Origin: Gordonia oryzae
GTDB lineage: Bacteria > Actinomycetota > Actinomycetes > Mycobacteriales > Mycobacteriaceae
Length of the DNA stretch: 64,000 bases
Direction of reading: 5' to 3'
NCBI RefSeq assembly: GCF_003797185.1
Contig: NZ_RKMH01000005.1
Span: 124,001-188,000 of the forward strand
Made by a program: the position numbers and the translations under genes
Shown here: positions 39,401-48,571 of the stretch, one piece after another
Numbering within the stretch: the stretch's first letter is position 1
How the letters are laid out: each line of letters begins with the position of its first letter
Notes under the pieces: model-generated
Databases searched by the model: none
What the model was told of the DNA's origin: nothing
What the model saw: the letters and a program-made list of their open reading frames with translations, nothing else

Positions 39401-40002
39401 TGTTGGGGCTCTACGTATCCGGGCACCCGTTGGCCGGCGTCGAGCATGCCATCGCCGCCCAGACCGACACCTCGATCACCCAACTGCTTGAGGGCAATGT
39501 GTCCGACGGCGCCCAGATCACGATTGGCGGCATCATCTCCACGGTCACCCGCCGGGTGAACAAGAAGGGTGAGCCGTGGGCCGCGATCACCCTCGAGGAC
39601 ATGGTCGGTGGCGTCGAGGTCTACTTCTTCCCACGCTCGTTCGTGGCCTATGGGATGGACATCGCTCCGGACAACATCGTGCTCATCAAGGCTCGCGTGA
39701 CCCTGCGTGAGGACGACAAGATGATGATCAGCGCCAATGACCTCGCCGTCCCCGACCTCGACGTGGCGGGCACGACCAAGCCGGTTGCCCTGACGTTGCC
39801 GAGCCGTCTGTGTACGCCGGATCGGGTCGCCGCACTCAAGCAGGTGTTGACCCGCCATCCCGGGACCGCCGACGTTCACGTCACTCTCGTGTCCGAAGAT
39901 CGCTCGACGCTGCTGTGCCTGACCGAATCGCTGCGGGTGACCCCGAGTTCGGCGCTGATGGGTGACCTCAAGGCGCTCCTCGGTCCGAGCTGCCTGAGCT
40001 GA
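36454..40002 (+). CDS. dnaE1: DNA polymerase III alpha subunit DnaE1
   Basis: 1182 aa, the replicative polymerase. The N-terminal PHP domain ([16 protein letters not shown]) probably supplies proofreading, as in mycobacteria. The polymerase active site is in [17 protein letters not shown]; further blocks are [12 protein letters not shown] and [16 protein letters not shown]-terminal OB fold ([29 protein letters not shown]) ends the protein. GTG start, with no obvious LexA box, fits a housekeeping gene. The 183-bp gap upstream holds only a weak TAGAGT -10. Confidence 0.97.
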   Translation: MADSFVHLHNHTEYSMLDGAAKVSPLFAEAKRLGMTAIGMTDHGNMFGASEFYNTAVKNDITPIIGIEAYIAPESRFTTSRILWGTRDQKDDDVSGSGAYTHMTMVAENATGLRNLFTLSSLASIEGQLGKWARMDAEIIAAHAEGIIATTGCPSGEVQTRLRLGHEREALEAAAKWQEIFGKENFYLELMEHGLEIERRVRDGLLEIGRKLGIKPIVTNDCHYVTKEHAAAHEALLCVQTGKTLSDPTRFKFDGDGYYLKSAAEMREQWDSVVPGACDNTLEIGERVQSYADVFTHRDRMPVFPVPEGDSQETWLRKEVAKGLKERRFPDSEVPAKYQERANYELDVIIQMGFPAYFLVVGDLIRHAQEVGIRVGPGRGSAAGSLVAWALGITNIDPIPHGLLFERFLNPERVSMPDIDIDFDDRRRGEMVRYATERWGSDKVAQVITFGTIKTKAAIKDSARVQFGQPGFAIADRITKALPPPIMAKDIPVWGITNPEHERFGEATEVRTLIETDPDVKKIYDTALGLEGLIRNAGVHACAVIMSSEPLTDAIPVWKRAQDGAIITGWDYPSCEAIGLLKMDFLGLRNLTVIGDALENIKLNRGIDLDLDKLPLEDPKTYELLARGDTLGVFQLDGAAMRELLKMMQPTGFEDIVAVLALYRPGPMGVNAHTDYAKRKNGVQQIRPIHPELEEPLKEILSETYGLIVYQEQIMQIAQKVAGYSLGQADLLRRAMGKKKKEILDEAYDGFAEGMRNNGFSQAAITALWDTVLPFAGYAFNKSHAAGYGLVSFWTAYLKANYPAEYMAGLLTSVGDDKDKAAIYLADCRKLGITVLPPDVNESQRNFAAVGTDIRFGLAAIRNVGSGVVGSILEARESKGKFVNFSDYLNKIDVTACNKKVTESLIKAGAFDSLGHPRKGLFLIHAEAVESVIGTKKAEAIGQFDLFGGGDESADDSLAEVFAVPVPDQEWDTKHKLTLEREMLGLYVSGHPLAGVEHAIAAQTDTSITQLLEGNVSDGAQITIGGIISTVTRRVNKKGEPWAAITLEDMVGGVEVYFFPRSFVAYGMDIAPDNIVLIKARVTLREDDKMMISANDLAVPDLDVAGTTKPVALTLPSRLCTPDRVAALKQVLTRHPGTADVHVTLVSEDRSTLLCLTESLRVTPSSALMGDLKALLGPSCLS

Positions 40003-40063
40003 GTCACCGGGGGCGGTCAGCGTCGGCGCGCGTGCTTGACCTGCCACGGGTACGCTCTGTGAA

Positions 40064-41734
40064 ATGCCCGATCACATCATCGTGCACGGTGACGACGCGC
40101 TGACGCTGAGGATCACCGAGGAACTCGCCAGTGCCGGAGCGCGCATCATCACGCTGTCGGCACCCGGTGATCTCGCCGACGCCGGTGTCGGGCAGGCCGC
40201 GGCAGTGGTGTGCGCCGGGTCGGACGACGCGGTGAACCTCGAAATCGCCCTACTGGCACGCACTCTCGACCCGCACGTGCGGGTGGTCGCCAACCTGTCC
40301 AATGCGGTTCTGCGTGACGCGGTCGCCTCGGGCAACGGGCCGGGCGCTGTACTCGACGTTGCCGAACTCGCCGCCCCGTCGGTCGTCGAGGCGTGTCTGG
40401 GTCGTACGACGCACTCGATCCCGGTGGCGGGCAACGAGTTTGTGGTGTCGGGGGCCCATGCCACGAGAGCGGGCACACTGCGTGAGCTCTACGGCGACCT
40501 CGCGCCGGTGGCCGTGTTGCGCGCCGGATCCGGGTCGGGTGCGGAGTCGGTCGTGCCATGCCCGGGCCGCGATCTGCCGGTCGAACCGGGGGATTGGGTC
40601 TCGATGATCGGCACGGTCGACGACCTCGCCGCGCAGGGTGTGGAGATCACCCCGGACCGGCGACCCGCGCGCTCACGTCGTCCGCTCCCGCTGCGCGCTC
40701 TCGGCGCCTTCCGAGCGTTCCGCGACGACGTCAACCCGAACCTCTTTCGCGCGCTTGGTGTGTCGTTTGCACTGTTGGCCTTTGCCACCATCCTGCTGCG
40801 TTTCACTTATCACCGGCCCGGGATGAGTCTGGTCGATGCGCTCTATTTCTCGACCGAGACCATTGCGACGGTCGGTTACGGCGATTTCAGCTTCGTCGGA
40901 CAGCCGACCTGGCTGCGGTTGTTCGCTATCGGTTTGATGTTCGCCGGAGTCACCACCACCGCGGTGTTGATGGCCTTCGTCGCCGACCTGTTGTTGTCCC
41001 GCCGAATCGGTGCGTCCGCCGCACGTCGGCGCGTTCGCGACATGGCCGGTCACATCCTGGTCGTGGGGTTGGGGTCCTTCGGCATCCGGGTGGCGACCGA
41101 TCTACGGGCGCTCGGACATGAGGTGGTCGTGGTCGAACGCAACGACGACAACCGCTTCCTCGAGGTGGCGACCGAACTAAACATCCCGGTGATCATCGGG
41201 GACGCGACGCTGCGGCGCACACTCGCCGATGCTGGTATCGACCGCGCGCACGCGGTGGCCGTGCTCACCCACGACGACATGGTGAACATCGAGACCGGCA
41301 TCATCCTGCGTGAGGTACTCGGACGGCGCTGGTCCCGGTCGGCCGGACAGACGGGCGTTCCGGTGGTGCTTCGCGTCTATGACCACTCGTTGGGCGCGGC
41401 GGTCGCGCACCGTTTCGGATTCGAGAACGTGCGGTCCACCGTCGAACTCGCCGCGCCGTGGTTCATCGGAGCGGCACTCGGTCTGCAGGTCATCTCCACG
41501 TTTTCGGTTGGACGGTATTCGTTCATGGTTGGCGGCCTGTTCGTCCGGCGCGGCAGCGTCCTCGACGGCATGCTGCTCGCCGACCTGCCCACACGGACCC
41601 GCATCATCGCGATCGTCGGGCGATCCGGGACCATTCTGCATCCCCGACGCGACGATCGGCTGGCTGCCGAAGACACCGCGTATCTGGTCGGGCCCTATCA
41701 CGAACTGCTCGACACGCTGCAACGCAGTCGTTGA
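40064..41734 (+). CDS. Potassium channel with N- and C-terminal RCK (TrkA-N) domains
   Basis: 556 aa. An N-terminal Rossmann-like RCK domain (about 1-130, HIIVHGDDALTLRITEEL) and its companion domain come first. A two-helix pore (about 235-310) carries the K+ filter TVGYGDF, and a second RCK domain starts at ILVVGLGSFGIRVATDL with a GxGxxG nucleotide site. RCK domains gate such channels by NAD(H), ADP/ATP or c-di-AMP. An RCK on both sides of the pore is less common than a C-terminal one only. Stands alone after dnaE1. Confidence 0.87.
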   Translation: MPDHIIVHGDDALTLRITEELASAGARIITLSAPGDLADAGVGQAAAVVCAGSDDAVNLEIALLARTLDPHVRVVANLSNAVLRDAVASGNGPGAVLDVAELAAPSVVEACLGRTTHSIPVAGNEFVVSGAHATRAGTLRELYGDLAPVAVLRAGSGSGAESVVPCPGRDLPVEPGDWVSMIGTVDDLAAQGVEITPDRRPARSRRPLPLRALGAFRAFRDDVNPNLFRALGVSFALLAFATILLRFTYHRPGMSLVDALYFSTETIATVGYGDFSFVGQPTWLRLFAIGLMFAGVTTTAVLMAFVADLLLSRRIGASAARRRVRDMAGHILVVGLGSFGIRVATDLRALGHEVVVVERNDDNRFLEVATELNIPVIIGDATLRRTLADAGIDRAHAVAVLTHDDMVNIETGIILREVLGRRWSRSAGQTGVPVVLRVYDHSLGAAVAHRFGFENVRSTVELAAPWFIGAALGLQVISTFSVGRYSFMVGGLFVRRGSVLDGMLLADLPTRTRIIAIVGRSGTILHPRRDDRLAAEDTAYLVGPYHELLDTLQRSR

Positions 41735-41768
41735 GACCGGTGCGTCGGCGCGCCGAGCCATACCACGA

Positions 41769-41800
41769 AACCCTGGTTTCGGCTGGCCGAAACCAGGGTT
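41769..41800. terminator. Terminator hairpin after the channel gene
   Basis: AACCCTGGTTTCGGC and its exact complement separated by TG: a 15-bp perfect inverted repeat (the tip must open to form a loop), 35 bp after the channel stop. Confidence 0.7.
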
Positions 41801-41860
41801 GATGGTGGTGCTATATTCGGCATCACGGCAGTACGAAGACCCATCGGCAGGAGCGCGCAG

Positions 41861-42127
41861 ATGACCGCGATGATCGAGATAAACCTCTTTCGTGAGCATG
41901 CTCGCGTGGTGCGCAGTGTCGATGTCGCGGGAGTGGCGTGGCCGGTGCACAAGCTTCAGGCGATTGCAGTGGCCGGCGTCGTCGGACTGATCTCACTGCT
42001 TGCCCTCACACCGGAACTCACCGCCTGGCTCTCCGGTGTCGCGCTGGTAACGACGTGGCTCGTCGCGCGTCACCTGCCCGGAAACGCGGCGACCGCCCCG
42101 GCGTCGAACCCGCCGGGGATCTCATAG
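41861..42127 (+). CDS. Small two-helix membrane protein, unknown function
   Basis: 88 aa. A soluble start (MIEINLFREHARVVRSVDVAG) is followed by two hydrophobic helices (about 33-51 and 54-69). The ATG has CAGGAG 9-10 nt upstream, and the gene is preceded by a terminator, so it is probably its own unit. Its last 58 bp overlap the end of the convergent beta-propeller gene. No family recognised. Confidence 0.6.
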   Translation: MTAMIEINLFREHARVVRSVDVAGVAWPVHKLQAIAVAGVVGLISLLALTPELTAWLSGVALVTTWLVARHLPGNAATAPASNPPGIS

Positions 42128-43071
42128 ATCCGGCCGTCGAATCCGGCACGATAGAGTCGGCCTGCCGAGAATCCGCGGTCCCCACGGCCGTAGCTCAGCA
42201 CGCTGGACAGGCGAAGTCCTTGCGCCAGAACGCAATACGATCCCGGTGCGGTAATCCTGACGATCTGCCCACCGGCATTGAACGGCACCACCGGCCGATC
42301 TCGCGAGTCCAGGGTCAGGCCGTCGGGAGCTGCCAGGGCGTCCGCGCCGCCGAGGGTCAGCAGGCTTTGTACGACACGTGGGTTCGCCGTCGAGATCCGG
42401 CTGACGCCCGGATTGGTGAAGGTGCGAGAGACGTACAGCCATTTGTCGCCCCGACCGAGGACGGCGCCGTTGGCACTCGGTAGCGATCCCCACTGTGCGT
42501 TGACCGCACCGTTCGGTGTGATGCGTCCGATGAGGTTGCCAAAGTCGTTGGTGGCGTAGACGGTACCGTTGGCGGCCACGTCCATCCCGTCGGCGGCGGA
42601 GAGCCCGCCCACCCACGGTCGCAGGACATTTGTCCGGGTATTCAGTCGCGCGATCGCGCCCTGGCGCACCGCATCCCCGACGACCACCCGTGGATCGGCG
42701 CCGTACCCGACGAGCAGCGTGCCGTCGGGTGCCCAGGCCAATGCCCCGCCGCCACCGGAGGGAACGCGGGCGATCGCCCGCCCCGGTGCGCCCGGGCGGT
42801 CGAACCGGAACACCTGTCCGCTGAATAGATCGGTCACATACGCGCGACCGGCGGCATCGACGGTCAGGCCCTCCAGCGCCGCGCCGGGGACAGCGCCGAC
42901 AAGCCGGGCAGGCGCGCCGCCGCCTGCGCAGACCGGCGCCGCCTGGGCCGGGGCCGTCCCGAGGGCGCTGAGTACTCCGGCGGTCAGCACTCCACCACAA
43001 GCCGCGGCGAGTAGTCGGCGAGAGCCGCGCCGGAGCGGACGTGTGAGCAGGGTCCGGGCGAGCAGGGTCAA
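42070..43071 (-). CDS. Secreted beta-propeller protein (SMP-30/NHL-like)
   Basis: About 333 aa. A signal peptide (RRLLAAACGGVLTAGVLSALGTAPAQA, AxA cleavage site) precedes repeated blades of the type LTVDAAGRAYVTDLFSG, LAWAPDGTLLVGYG and MDVAANGTVYATNDFGNLIGRI, as in SMP-30/gluconolactonase or NHL propellers. It is exported; its ligand or activity cannot be told. TTG 43071 is preferred over ATG 43092 because GGAAGGA lies 7 nt before it and the ATG has none. The 3' end overlaps the small membrane protein gene. Confidence 0.78.
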   Translation of the reverse strand: MTLLARTLLTRPLRRGSRRLLAAACGGVLTAGVLSALGTAPAQAAPVCAGGGAPARLVGAVPGAALEGLTVDAAGRAYVTDLFSGQVFRFDRPGAPGRAIARVPSGGGGALAWAPDGTLLVGYGADPRVVVGDAVRQGAIARLNTRTNVLRPWVGGLSAADGMDVAANGTVYATNDFGNLIGRITPNGAVNAQWGSLPSANGAVLGRGDKWLYVSRTFTNPGVSRISTANPRVVQSLLTLGGADALAAPDGLTLDSRDRPVVPFNAGGQIVRITAPGSYCVLAQGLRLSSVLSYGRGDRGFSAGRLYRAGFDGRIYEIPGGFDAGAVAAFPGR

Positions 43072-43297
43072 GGGAGTTCCTTCCGCTGACATGGTGATCG
43101 GTCATCGGCTGGCGCGAACCGTTGTCTCGAGTCCTGCCGGTACGCGCCTACGCCGATGTGGTGGACACTTTGTCGCCGAGTCTACGCCCGGCACGCGGCT
43201 CGACGCAGACAATTGCCGGTGGTGTCACCGGCGTCGGTCTGAAGGGGCCGTCCAGCCGTCCGCCCCGCCCGGTCTGGACAGCGCTGCCGGTGAGACC

Positions 43298-44698
43298 ATG
43301 GGTGCCGTGAGCACACCGCACGTCCATGAGTCGCACCAGGAGTCGGGGCCGGGTTTGTCAGCCGCGGCGATCGACGCGGCCGCCGCACGCATCGAGCCCG
43401 CGGTCGCCCACACCCCGCTCGAGGCGGCCCCGCGCATCAGCGGTGATGTCGGCGCGCAGGTCTACCTCAAGCGCGAGGATCTGCAGACCGTCCGGTCCTA
43501 CAAGATCCGCGGTGCCTACAACGTGATGGCGCAGCTGTCCCCAGAGGAGCGGTCGCGCGGGGTGGTTGCCGCGAGCGCCGGCAACCACGCCCAGGGGGTG
43601 GCCTACGCCTGTCGCGCCATGCAGACGCCCGGACGTATCTACGTGCCGACCACCACCCCGAAACAGAAGCGCGACCGGATTCGTTGGCACGGGGGCGATT
43701 ACGTGGAGCTCTTGGCGGTCGGCGACACCTACGACGCGGCCGCGGCTGCCGCCCAAGCCGATGTAGCGGGTAGCGGTGCGGCCTGGATCCATGCCTTCGA
43801 CGATCCGCGGACCGCCGCGGGTCAGGGCACGATCGCCAGGGAGGTCGTCGATCAACTCGGCCGCGCACCGGATGTCGTCGTCGCACCCGTCGGTGGCGGT
43901 GGTTGTCTGGCCGGGATGGCCACCTACTTCCGCTCGGTATCGCGCGCGACCGTCATCGTCGGGGTCGAGCCGACCGGCGCCGTCTCCCTCGCAGCCGCCC
44001 TGGTTGCCGACGGACCGGTGACGCTCGATCGGATCGACCCGTTCGTCGACGGTGCGGCCGTCAAACGGATCGGCGTGCTCGGGCACCGCGCGATGGCCGA
44101 TCTCGACGCATCGGTCACCGCCCACGCGGTTCTCGACGAGGTCCGGGCAGGGACCATGACGCACAGTCCGGTTCGGGTACTGCCCGACGAGCCGGTGTCG
44201 TTGCCTGCGGGATCGGCACACATCACCCACGTCGACGAGGGTGCGATCTGCACGACGATGCTCGAGCTCTATCAGAACGAGGGCATCATCGCCGAACCGG
44301 CCGGAGCGCTGGCGGTGGCCGGTCTCTCGCAGCTGAAGCTGCCCGCGGACGCCGTGGTGGTGTGCTTGGTCTCCGGTGGCAACAACGATGTCTCCCGCTA
44401 CGGCGAGATCATCGAACGCTCGCTGGTCCACCGGGGGCTCAAGCACTACTTCCTCGTCGATTTTCCGCAGGAGCCGGGGGCGCTTCGGCGTTTCCTCGAC
44501 GAGGTCCTCGGTCCCGACGACGACATCACGCTGTTCGAGTACGTCAAGCGCAACAATCGCGAGACCGGCGCGGCACTCGTGGGTATCGAGCTCGGCGACC
44601 GCGACGGACTCGCCGGACTGATGGAACGGATGGATCGCTCGCGACTCAATTGTGAACGGCTAGAACCGGATTCGCCGGCATATCAGTATCTGACCTGA
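43298..44698 (+). CDS. ilvA: Threonine dehydratase, biosynthetic type
   Basis: 466 aa. The PLP lysine is in VRSYKIRGAYN (K69); the glycine-rich phosphate loop is VAPVGGGGCLAG; ASAGNHAQG is also present. A short C-terminal ACT-like regulatory domain (HYFLVDFPQEPGALRRFLDEVL) is present, so isoleucine feedback is likely. It makes 2-oxobutanoate from threonine, the first step to isoleucine. ATG 43298 and GTG 43307 are both possible starts; neither has a clear ribosome site, and the frame is open far upstream without similarity. Confidence 0.94.
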   Translation: MGAVSTPHVHESHQESGPGLSAAAIDAAAARIEPAVAHTPLEAAPRISGDVGAQVYLKREDLQTVRSYKIRGAYNVMAQLSPEERSRGVVAASAGNHAQGVAYACRAMQTPGRIYVPTTTPKQKRDRIRWHGGDYVELLAVGDTYDAAAAAAQADVAGSGAAWIHAFDDPRTAAGQGTIAREVVDQLGRAPDVVVAPVGGGGCLAGMATYFRSVSRATVIVGVEPTGAVSLAAALVADGPVTLDRIDPFVDGAAVKRIGVLGHRAMADLDASVTAHAVLDEVRAGTMTHSPVRVLPDEPVSLPAGSAHITHVDEGAICTTMLELYQNEGIIAEPAGALAVAGLSQLKLPADAVVVCLVSGGNNDVSRYGEIIERSLVHRGLKHYFLVDFPQEPGALRRFLDEVLGPDDDITLFEYVKRNNRETGAALVGIELGDRDGLAGLMERMDRSRLNCERLEPDSPAYQYLT

Positions 44699-44738
44699 CA
44701 GTGACGGCTACGAAGTCTCGGCCGATCGCCGGTGACGG

Positions 44739-46532
44739 TTACGAGCGGCGGCGGCCGATCACCACGTTGTGGCCAGGGCTGCGTATCCCGTCGTCGGCCG
44801 ATTCCGCCGGCTCCCACCACAACACCGGTTCGACATCGATGGGCACGGTGAGCGGCTGGTCAGCCAGGACGCAGACGACCGACCACTGCGTCTCGGACCC
44901 GTCATCTCCACGATGCATCGCGAACCATCCCCCGGCGTCGTCGTAGTCGGTGTCAACGGACGCGAAATCGCTGCGGGAGATGGCATCTGTGGACTTACGC
45001 AGCGCGATGAGCTCGCGGTAGAAGTTCCGGACCCGGGAGTGCTCCGGCGCATCGGCTTCCCTCCAGTTCAGCCTGGAGCGCAGAAACGTCTCCGGATCCT
45101 GCGGGTCGGGGATGTCGGCGGTATCCCAACCGTGGTCGGCGAATTCGGCCTTGCGGCCGTTGCGGGTGGCCTCGGCGAGTTCGGGCTCGGGATGGGAGGT
45201 GAAGAACGCAAACGGCGTACCGGCGGCCCACTCCTCGCCCATGAACAGCATCGGGGTGAAGGGAGACAACAGCACCAATGCCGCCTTGATGGCGAGCTGG
45301 CCGTGGTCGAGGTAGTGGCTCGGCCGATCCCCGATCGCCCGGTTGCCGATCTGATCGTGGTCGCAGGTGTAGGCCACCAGCGCGGTGGTCGGGACCGTCT
45401 CCGGGATCGGCCTGCCGTGGTGGCGGCCGCGGAAGGATGAGTACGTTCCGTCGTGGAAGAAGCCGCCGCGCAACACCTTTGACAGACCCTTGAGGCTGCC
45501 GAAATCCGCATAATACCCTTGTCGTTCCCCGGAGACGGCGGTGTGGATCGCGTGATGGATGTCGTCGTCCCATTGAGCGGTCAGACCGTGGCCGTTGACC
45601 GCTCTGGGCACGATCAGTCGCGGATCGTTGAGGTCGGACTCGGCGATGAGAGAGCACGGACGGCCCAACGAGTCCGACAGCGCGTCGGCACTGACTGCGA
45701 GGGCTTCGAGCAGTGGATAGGCGCGGTGATCGACGAGGGCGTGTACCGCGTCCAACCGCAGCGCGTCGACGTGAAACTCGGCGAACCAGCGCAGCGCGTT
45801 CTGCAGAATATAGGTGCGCACCTCATCGGAGGACGGACCGTCGAGATTCAGCGACGAACCCCAGCCGGTCGAACCGGCACCGAGATAGGGCCCGAACTCG
45901 GGGAGGTAATTGCCCGACGGTCCGAGGTGGTTGTAGACGACGTCGAGCACCACGGCCAGCCCCCGGACGTGACAGGCGTCAACGAAGCGGGCGAAGGCAT
46001 CCGGGCCGCCGTATGGTTCGTGCACCGCATACCAGCCGACGCCGTCATATCCCCAGTTGTACTCACCATTGAAGGCATTGAGCGGCATGACCTCCACTGC
46101 ATCGATGCCGAGCTCCACCAGGTCGTCGAGGTGCCCGATAGCCGAGTCGAGGGTCCCCTCGGGGGTGAAGGTGCCGATGTGGAGCTCGTAGAGCACGGCA
46201 CCGCGGATGTCGCGACCGGTCCACTGTGCGTCGTGCCAGATCGACGGGTCGACCACATGGAATGCGGACAGGCCGTGGACACCGTCAGGCAGGCGGACCG
46301 ACCGCGGGTCGGGCAGCGCGCGCTCCCCGTCGTCGATGAGGAATCCGTACCGCAGGTGCTCGGGATCAGTGTGTCCGAGTTCGCCAGGCGCTGTGGTCAG
46401 TACGGCCGGATCAATCCGGTACCACCCGGGTGCGCCGGTGCCGATCATCGGCAGATCACGCGTGCCCGTCGGAGTGACGACCCGGGTGCGCATCCGTGCT
46501 GCCGCGGGCGCCCAGACCTGGAGGTCGGCCAT
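44739..46532 (-). CDS. treZ: Malto-oligosyltrehalose trehalohydrolase TreZ
   Basis: About 597 aa, GH13 family. An N-terminal CBM48-like region (MADLQVWAPAAARMRTRVV) precedes the barrel, with LDVVYNHLGPSGNYLP, FHVDALRLDAVHAL (nucleophile Asp) and LIAESDLND (acid/base Glu). TreZ releases trehalose from maltooligosyl-trehalose made by TreY. The start at 46532 is set by similarity; an upstream extension to 46691 is unlike the family. In relatives it directly follows treY; here an mce operon lies between them and treZ must have its own promoter. Confidence 0.94.
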   Translation of the reverse strand: MADLQVWAPAAARMRTRVVTPTGTRDLPMIGTGAPGWYRIDPAVLTTAPGELGHTDPEHLRYGFLIDDGERALPDPRSVRLPDGVHGLSAFHVVDPSIWHDAQWTGRDIRGAVLYELHIGTFTPEGTLDSAIGHLDDLVELGIDAVEVMPLNAFNGEYNWGYDGVGWYAVHEPYGGPDAFARFVDACHVRGLAVVLDVVYNHLGPSGNYLPEFGPYLGAGSTGWGSSLNLDGPSSDEVRTYILQNALRWFAEFHVDALRLDAVHALVDHRAYPLLEALAVSADALSDSLGRPCSLIAESDLNDPRLIVPRAVNGHGLTAQWDDDIHHAIHTAVSGERQGYYADFGSLKGLSKVLRGGFFHDGTYSSFRGRHHGRPIPETVPTTALVAYTCDHDQIGNRAIGDRPSHYLDHGQLAIKAALVLLSPFTPMLFMGEEWAAGTPFAFFTSHPEPELAEATRNGRKAEFADHGWDTADIPDPQDPETFLRSRLNWREADAPEHSRVRNFYRELIALRKSTDAISRSDFASVDTDYDDAGGWFAMHRGDDGSETQWSVVCVLADQPLTVPIDVEPVLWWEPAESADDGIRSPGHNVVIGRRRS

Positions 46533-46829
46533 TCCCCGAGGGGGTAGGAAGGGAGTCGCGCCGATTCTGTTGGAGCGATTCCCGTGTTTCTCCTCACCTT
46601 GGACGCCTGACCAAGTTACTGTGTCGGCACCCATACATGCGTGGCCCTCCACATCGGGGGGACCATCCTGAGGCTCGACCACAGAACCCACCGTATTGGG
46701 TGGGATGCGAGCGTGCAGGCCACGCGGGGTGTGACCCGCGGCATACGACGTGCTCGGCGGTGCTGTATATTACTGCGAGCTAGGCCTGCCAGGGGGGCGC
46801 GCGACGGATGACGTACGACGCAGGGATGG
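46533..46829. promoter_or_regulatory. Divergent promoter region of treZ and the mce operon
   Basis: This 297-bp gap carries a short dyad CTTGG-N8-CCAAG (46598-46615) and an AT-rich TGTATATTACTG near 46763 that may be the mce -10 region. No regulator gene lies nearby, and no recognised Mce-regulator motif was found. Otherwise nothing gene-like. Confidence 0.4.
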
Positions 46830-47693
46830 GTGTTGAGCAGCACTGACGCAGTGGCTTCGGAAGACGAGGCAACAGGGACGCGCAAGCCCGGGGGAGTGCG
46901 CAAGTGGTTTCGTGAACACATTGTGGCGAGTTTCGAGACCTTCGGTCGTCAGCTCGCGATGTTCGTCGAGGTGTTCAGGGTCCTCATCGAGGACATTCTC
47001 AAGCGCCGCTTCCCGTTCGGTGAGTTCATCCGTCAGTGCGCCTTCATGTCGAGCACCTCGGTGTTCCCGACCTTCCTGGTCGCCATCCCGATTGGCGTGA
47101 TCGTCTCGATCCAGGTATCCAACATCGCTGGGCAGATCGGTGCGACGTCGTTCTCCGGTGCCGCCACCGGACTCGGTGTCATCCGCCAGGGCGCCCCGTT
47201 GGTTACCTCACTGTTGCTCGCCGGTGCGGTCGGTTCGGCGATTGCCGCCGACCTGGGTTCCCGGACGATACGGGACGAGATCGACGCGATGCGCGTGATG
47301 GGTGTGAACCCCGTGCAGCGACTGATCTCGCCGCGCCTGCTCGCAACCATGGTGGTCAGCTTCCTGCTCTGCGGTTTCGTATGTTTCGTCGGCTTCATCA
47401 CCGGTTACGCCTTCAACGTGTACTTCCAGGGTGGCACCCCCGGTAGCTACACTGGCACCTTCTCCTCGTTCGCCTCGGTGTCGGACCTGTTGTTCGCCTT
47501 GATCAAATCGGTCATTTTCGGCGCGATCGTGGCGATCGTGGCTTGTGACCGCGGACTCAACACCAAGGGTGGTCCCGCCGGCGTCGCCAACTCGGTGAAC
47601 GCCGCCGTGGTCAATTCGGTGCTGCTGTTGTTCACCGTCAACGTGGTGCTCACGCAGTTGTTCGCCATCGTCGTCCCGGCAAAGGTGGTGTGA
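46830..47693 (+). CDS. yrbEA: YrbE-family permease A of the mce operon (MlaE-like)
   Basis: 287 aa, five or six membrane helices in the MlaE/YrbE pattern, with the conserved GSAIAADLGSRTIRDEIDAMRVMGVNP loop that contacts the ATPase. With YrbEB it forms the membrane channel of an Mce lipid importer driven by MceG, which is not in the window. GTG start (an in-frame TTG follows); first gene of the plus-strand mce operon; yrbEB begins 1 nt after its stop. Confidence 0.93.
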   Translation: MLSSTDAVASEDEATGTRKPGGVRKWFREHIVASFETFGRQLAMFVEVFRVLIEDILKRRFPFGEFIRQCAFMSSTSVFPTFLVAIPIGVIVSIQVSNIAGQIGATSFSGAATGLGVIRQGAPLVTSLLLAGAVGSAIAADLGSRTIRDEIDAMRVMGVNPVQRLISPRLLATMVVSFLLCGFVCFVGFITGYAFNVYFQGGTPGSYTGTFSSFASVSDLLFALIKSVIFGAIVAIVACDRGLNTKGGPAGVANSVNAAVVNSVLLLFTVNVVLTQLFAIVVPAKVV

Positions 47694-47694
47694 G

Positions 47695-48561
47695 ATGGTC
47701 GCGTCCCGGTATGTTCCGCCCGTACTTCGGCCCGTCGAGGCTGCGAAGGGTGTCTACCGCGGGCCGCGTGACGCGCTGGCCCGCATGGGGCACCTCATTA
47801 CGTTCTTGGTGCGGTCGGTCGGTTCGGTGCCTCTCGCGTTCACCCACTACCGCAAAGAGGTTTGGCGTCTGCTTGCCGATGTCGCATGGGGCAATGGCGC
47901 AATAGTGGTCGGAGGCGGCACCGTCGGTGTCATGGTGATCCTCGGCGTCATGGGCGGCGCGACGGTCGGCATCGAGGGTTACACCGCACTGAATCTCCTC
48001 GGCATGTCACCGGTGACCGGTGGTCTGTCGGCATTCGCGACGACCCGTGAGATCGCGCCCCTGTTGGCGGCGACCGCGTTCACCGCGCAGTCGGGTTGCC
48101 GCTTCACCGCACAGCTCGGGTCGATGCGGATCAGTGAGGAGATCGATGCGCTGGAATCCATCGCGATCCGGCCCCTGCCGTATCTGGTGACCACCCGGAT
48201 GTCGGCGGCGGTACTGGCGATCGTGCCGCTGTACTCGGTCTCGTTGGCTGCGAATTACCTTGCGTGCCAAGTGATGTTCCAGATCCAGAGCGGGCAGGGG
48301 GCGGGAAACTACCTCGCTTATTTCAATGCCTTCCTGGTCTCGAGTGACATGGTGTACTCGTTCATCAAGGTCATCATCTTTGTGCTGTTGACCACGTTCA
48401 TCCAGTGCTACTACGGGTATTTCGCCTCCGGCGGGCCGGAGGGCGTCGGGGTGGCAGCCGGACACGCGATCCGGCTGGCGATCATCGTCATCGTGTTCGC
48501 GAATCTGGTCATGACGCTGGTGTTCTGGGGAACATCGCCCGGAATCAGGATCTCGGGGTGA
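47695..48561 (+). CDS. yrbEB: YrbE-family permease B of the mce operon
   Basis: 288 aa. Similar to the preceding permease, with AFTAQSGCRFTAQLGSMRISEEIDALESIAIRPLPYLVTTR as the E-I-D-A-L cytoplasmic loop and five or six helices. It pairs with YrbEA in the importer. A 45-residue amphipathic N-terminus precedes the first helix. mceA follows after 10 nt. Confidence 0.93.
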   Translation: MVASRYVPPVLRPVEAAKGVYRGPRDALARMGHLITFLVRSVGSVPLAFTHYRKEVWRLLADVAWGNGAIVVGGGTVGVMVILGVMGGATVGIEGYTALNLLGMSPVTGGLSAFATTREIAPLLAATAFTAQSGCRFTAQLGSMRISEEIDALESIAIRPLPYLVTTRMSAAVLAIVPLYSVSLAANYLACQVMFQIQSGQGAGNYLAYFNAFLVSSDMVYSFIKVIIFVLLTTFIQCYYGYFASGGPEGVGVAAGHAIRLAIIVIVFANLVMTLVFWGTSPGIRISG

Positions 48562-48571
48562 GGGGGTAGCC

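Noticed and set aside
42569..43297. Extending ilvA upstream to 42569
   Set aside because: The extension is antisense to the beta-propeller gene and lacks any threonine dehydratase similarity; the conserved part starts after 43298.
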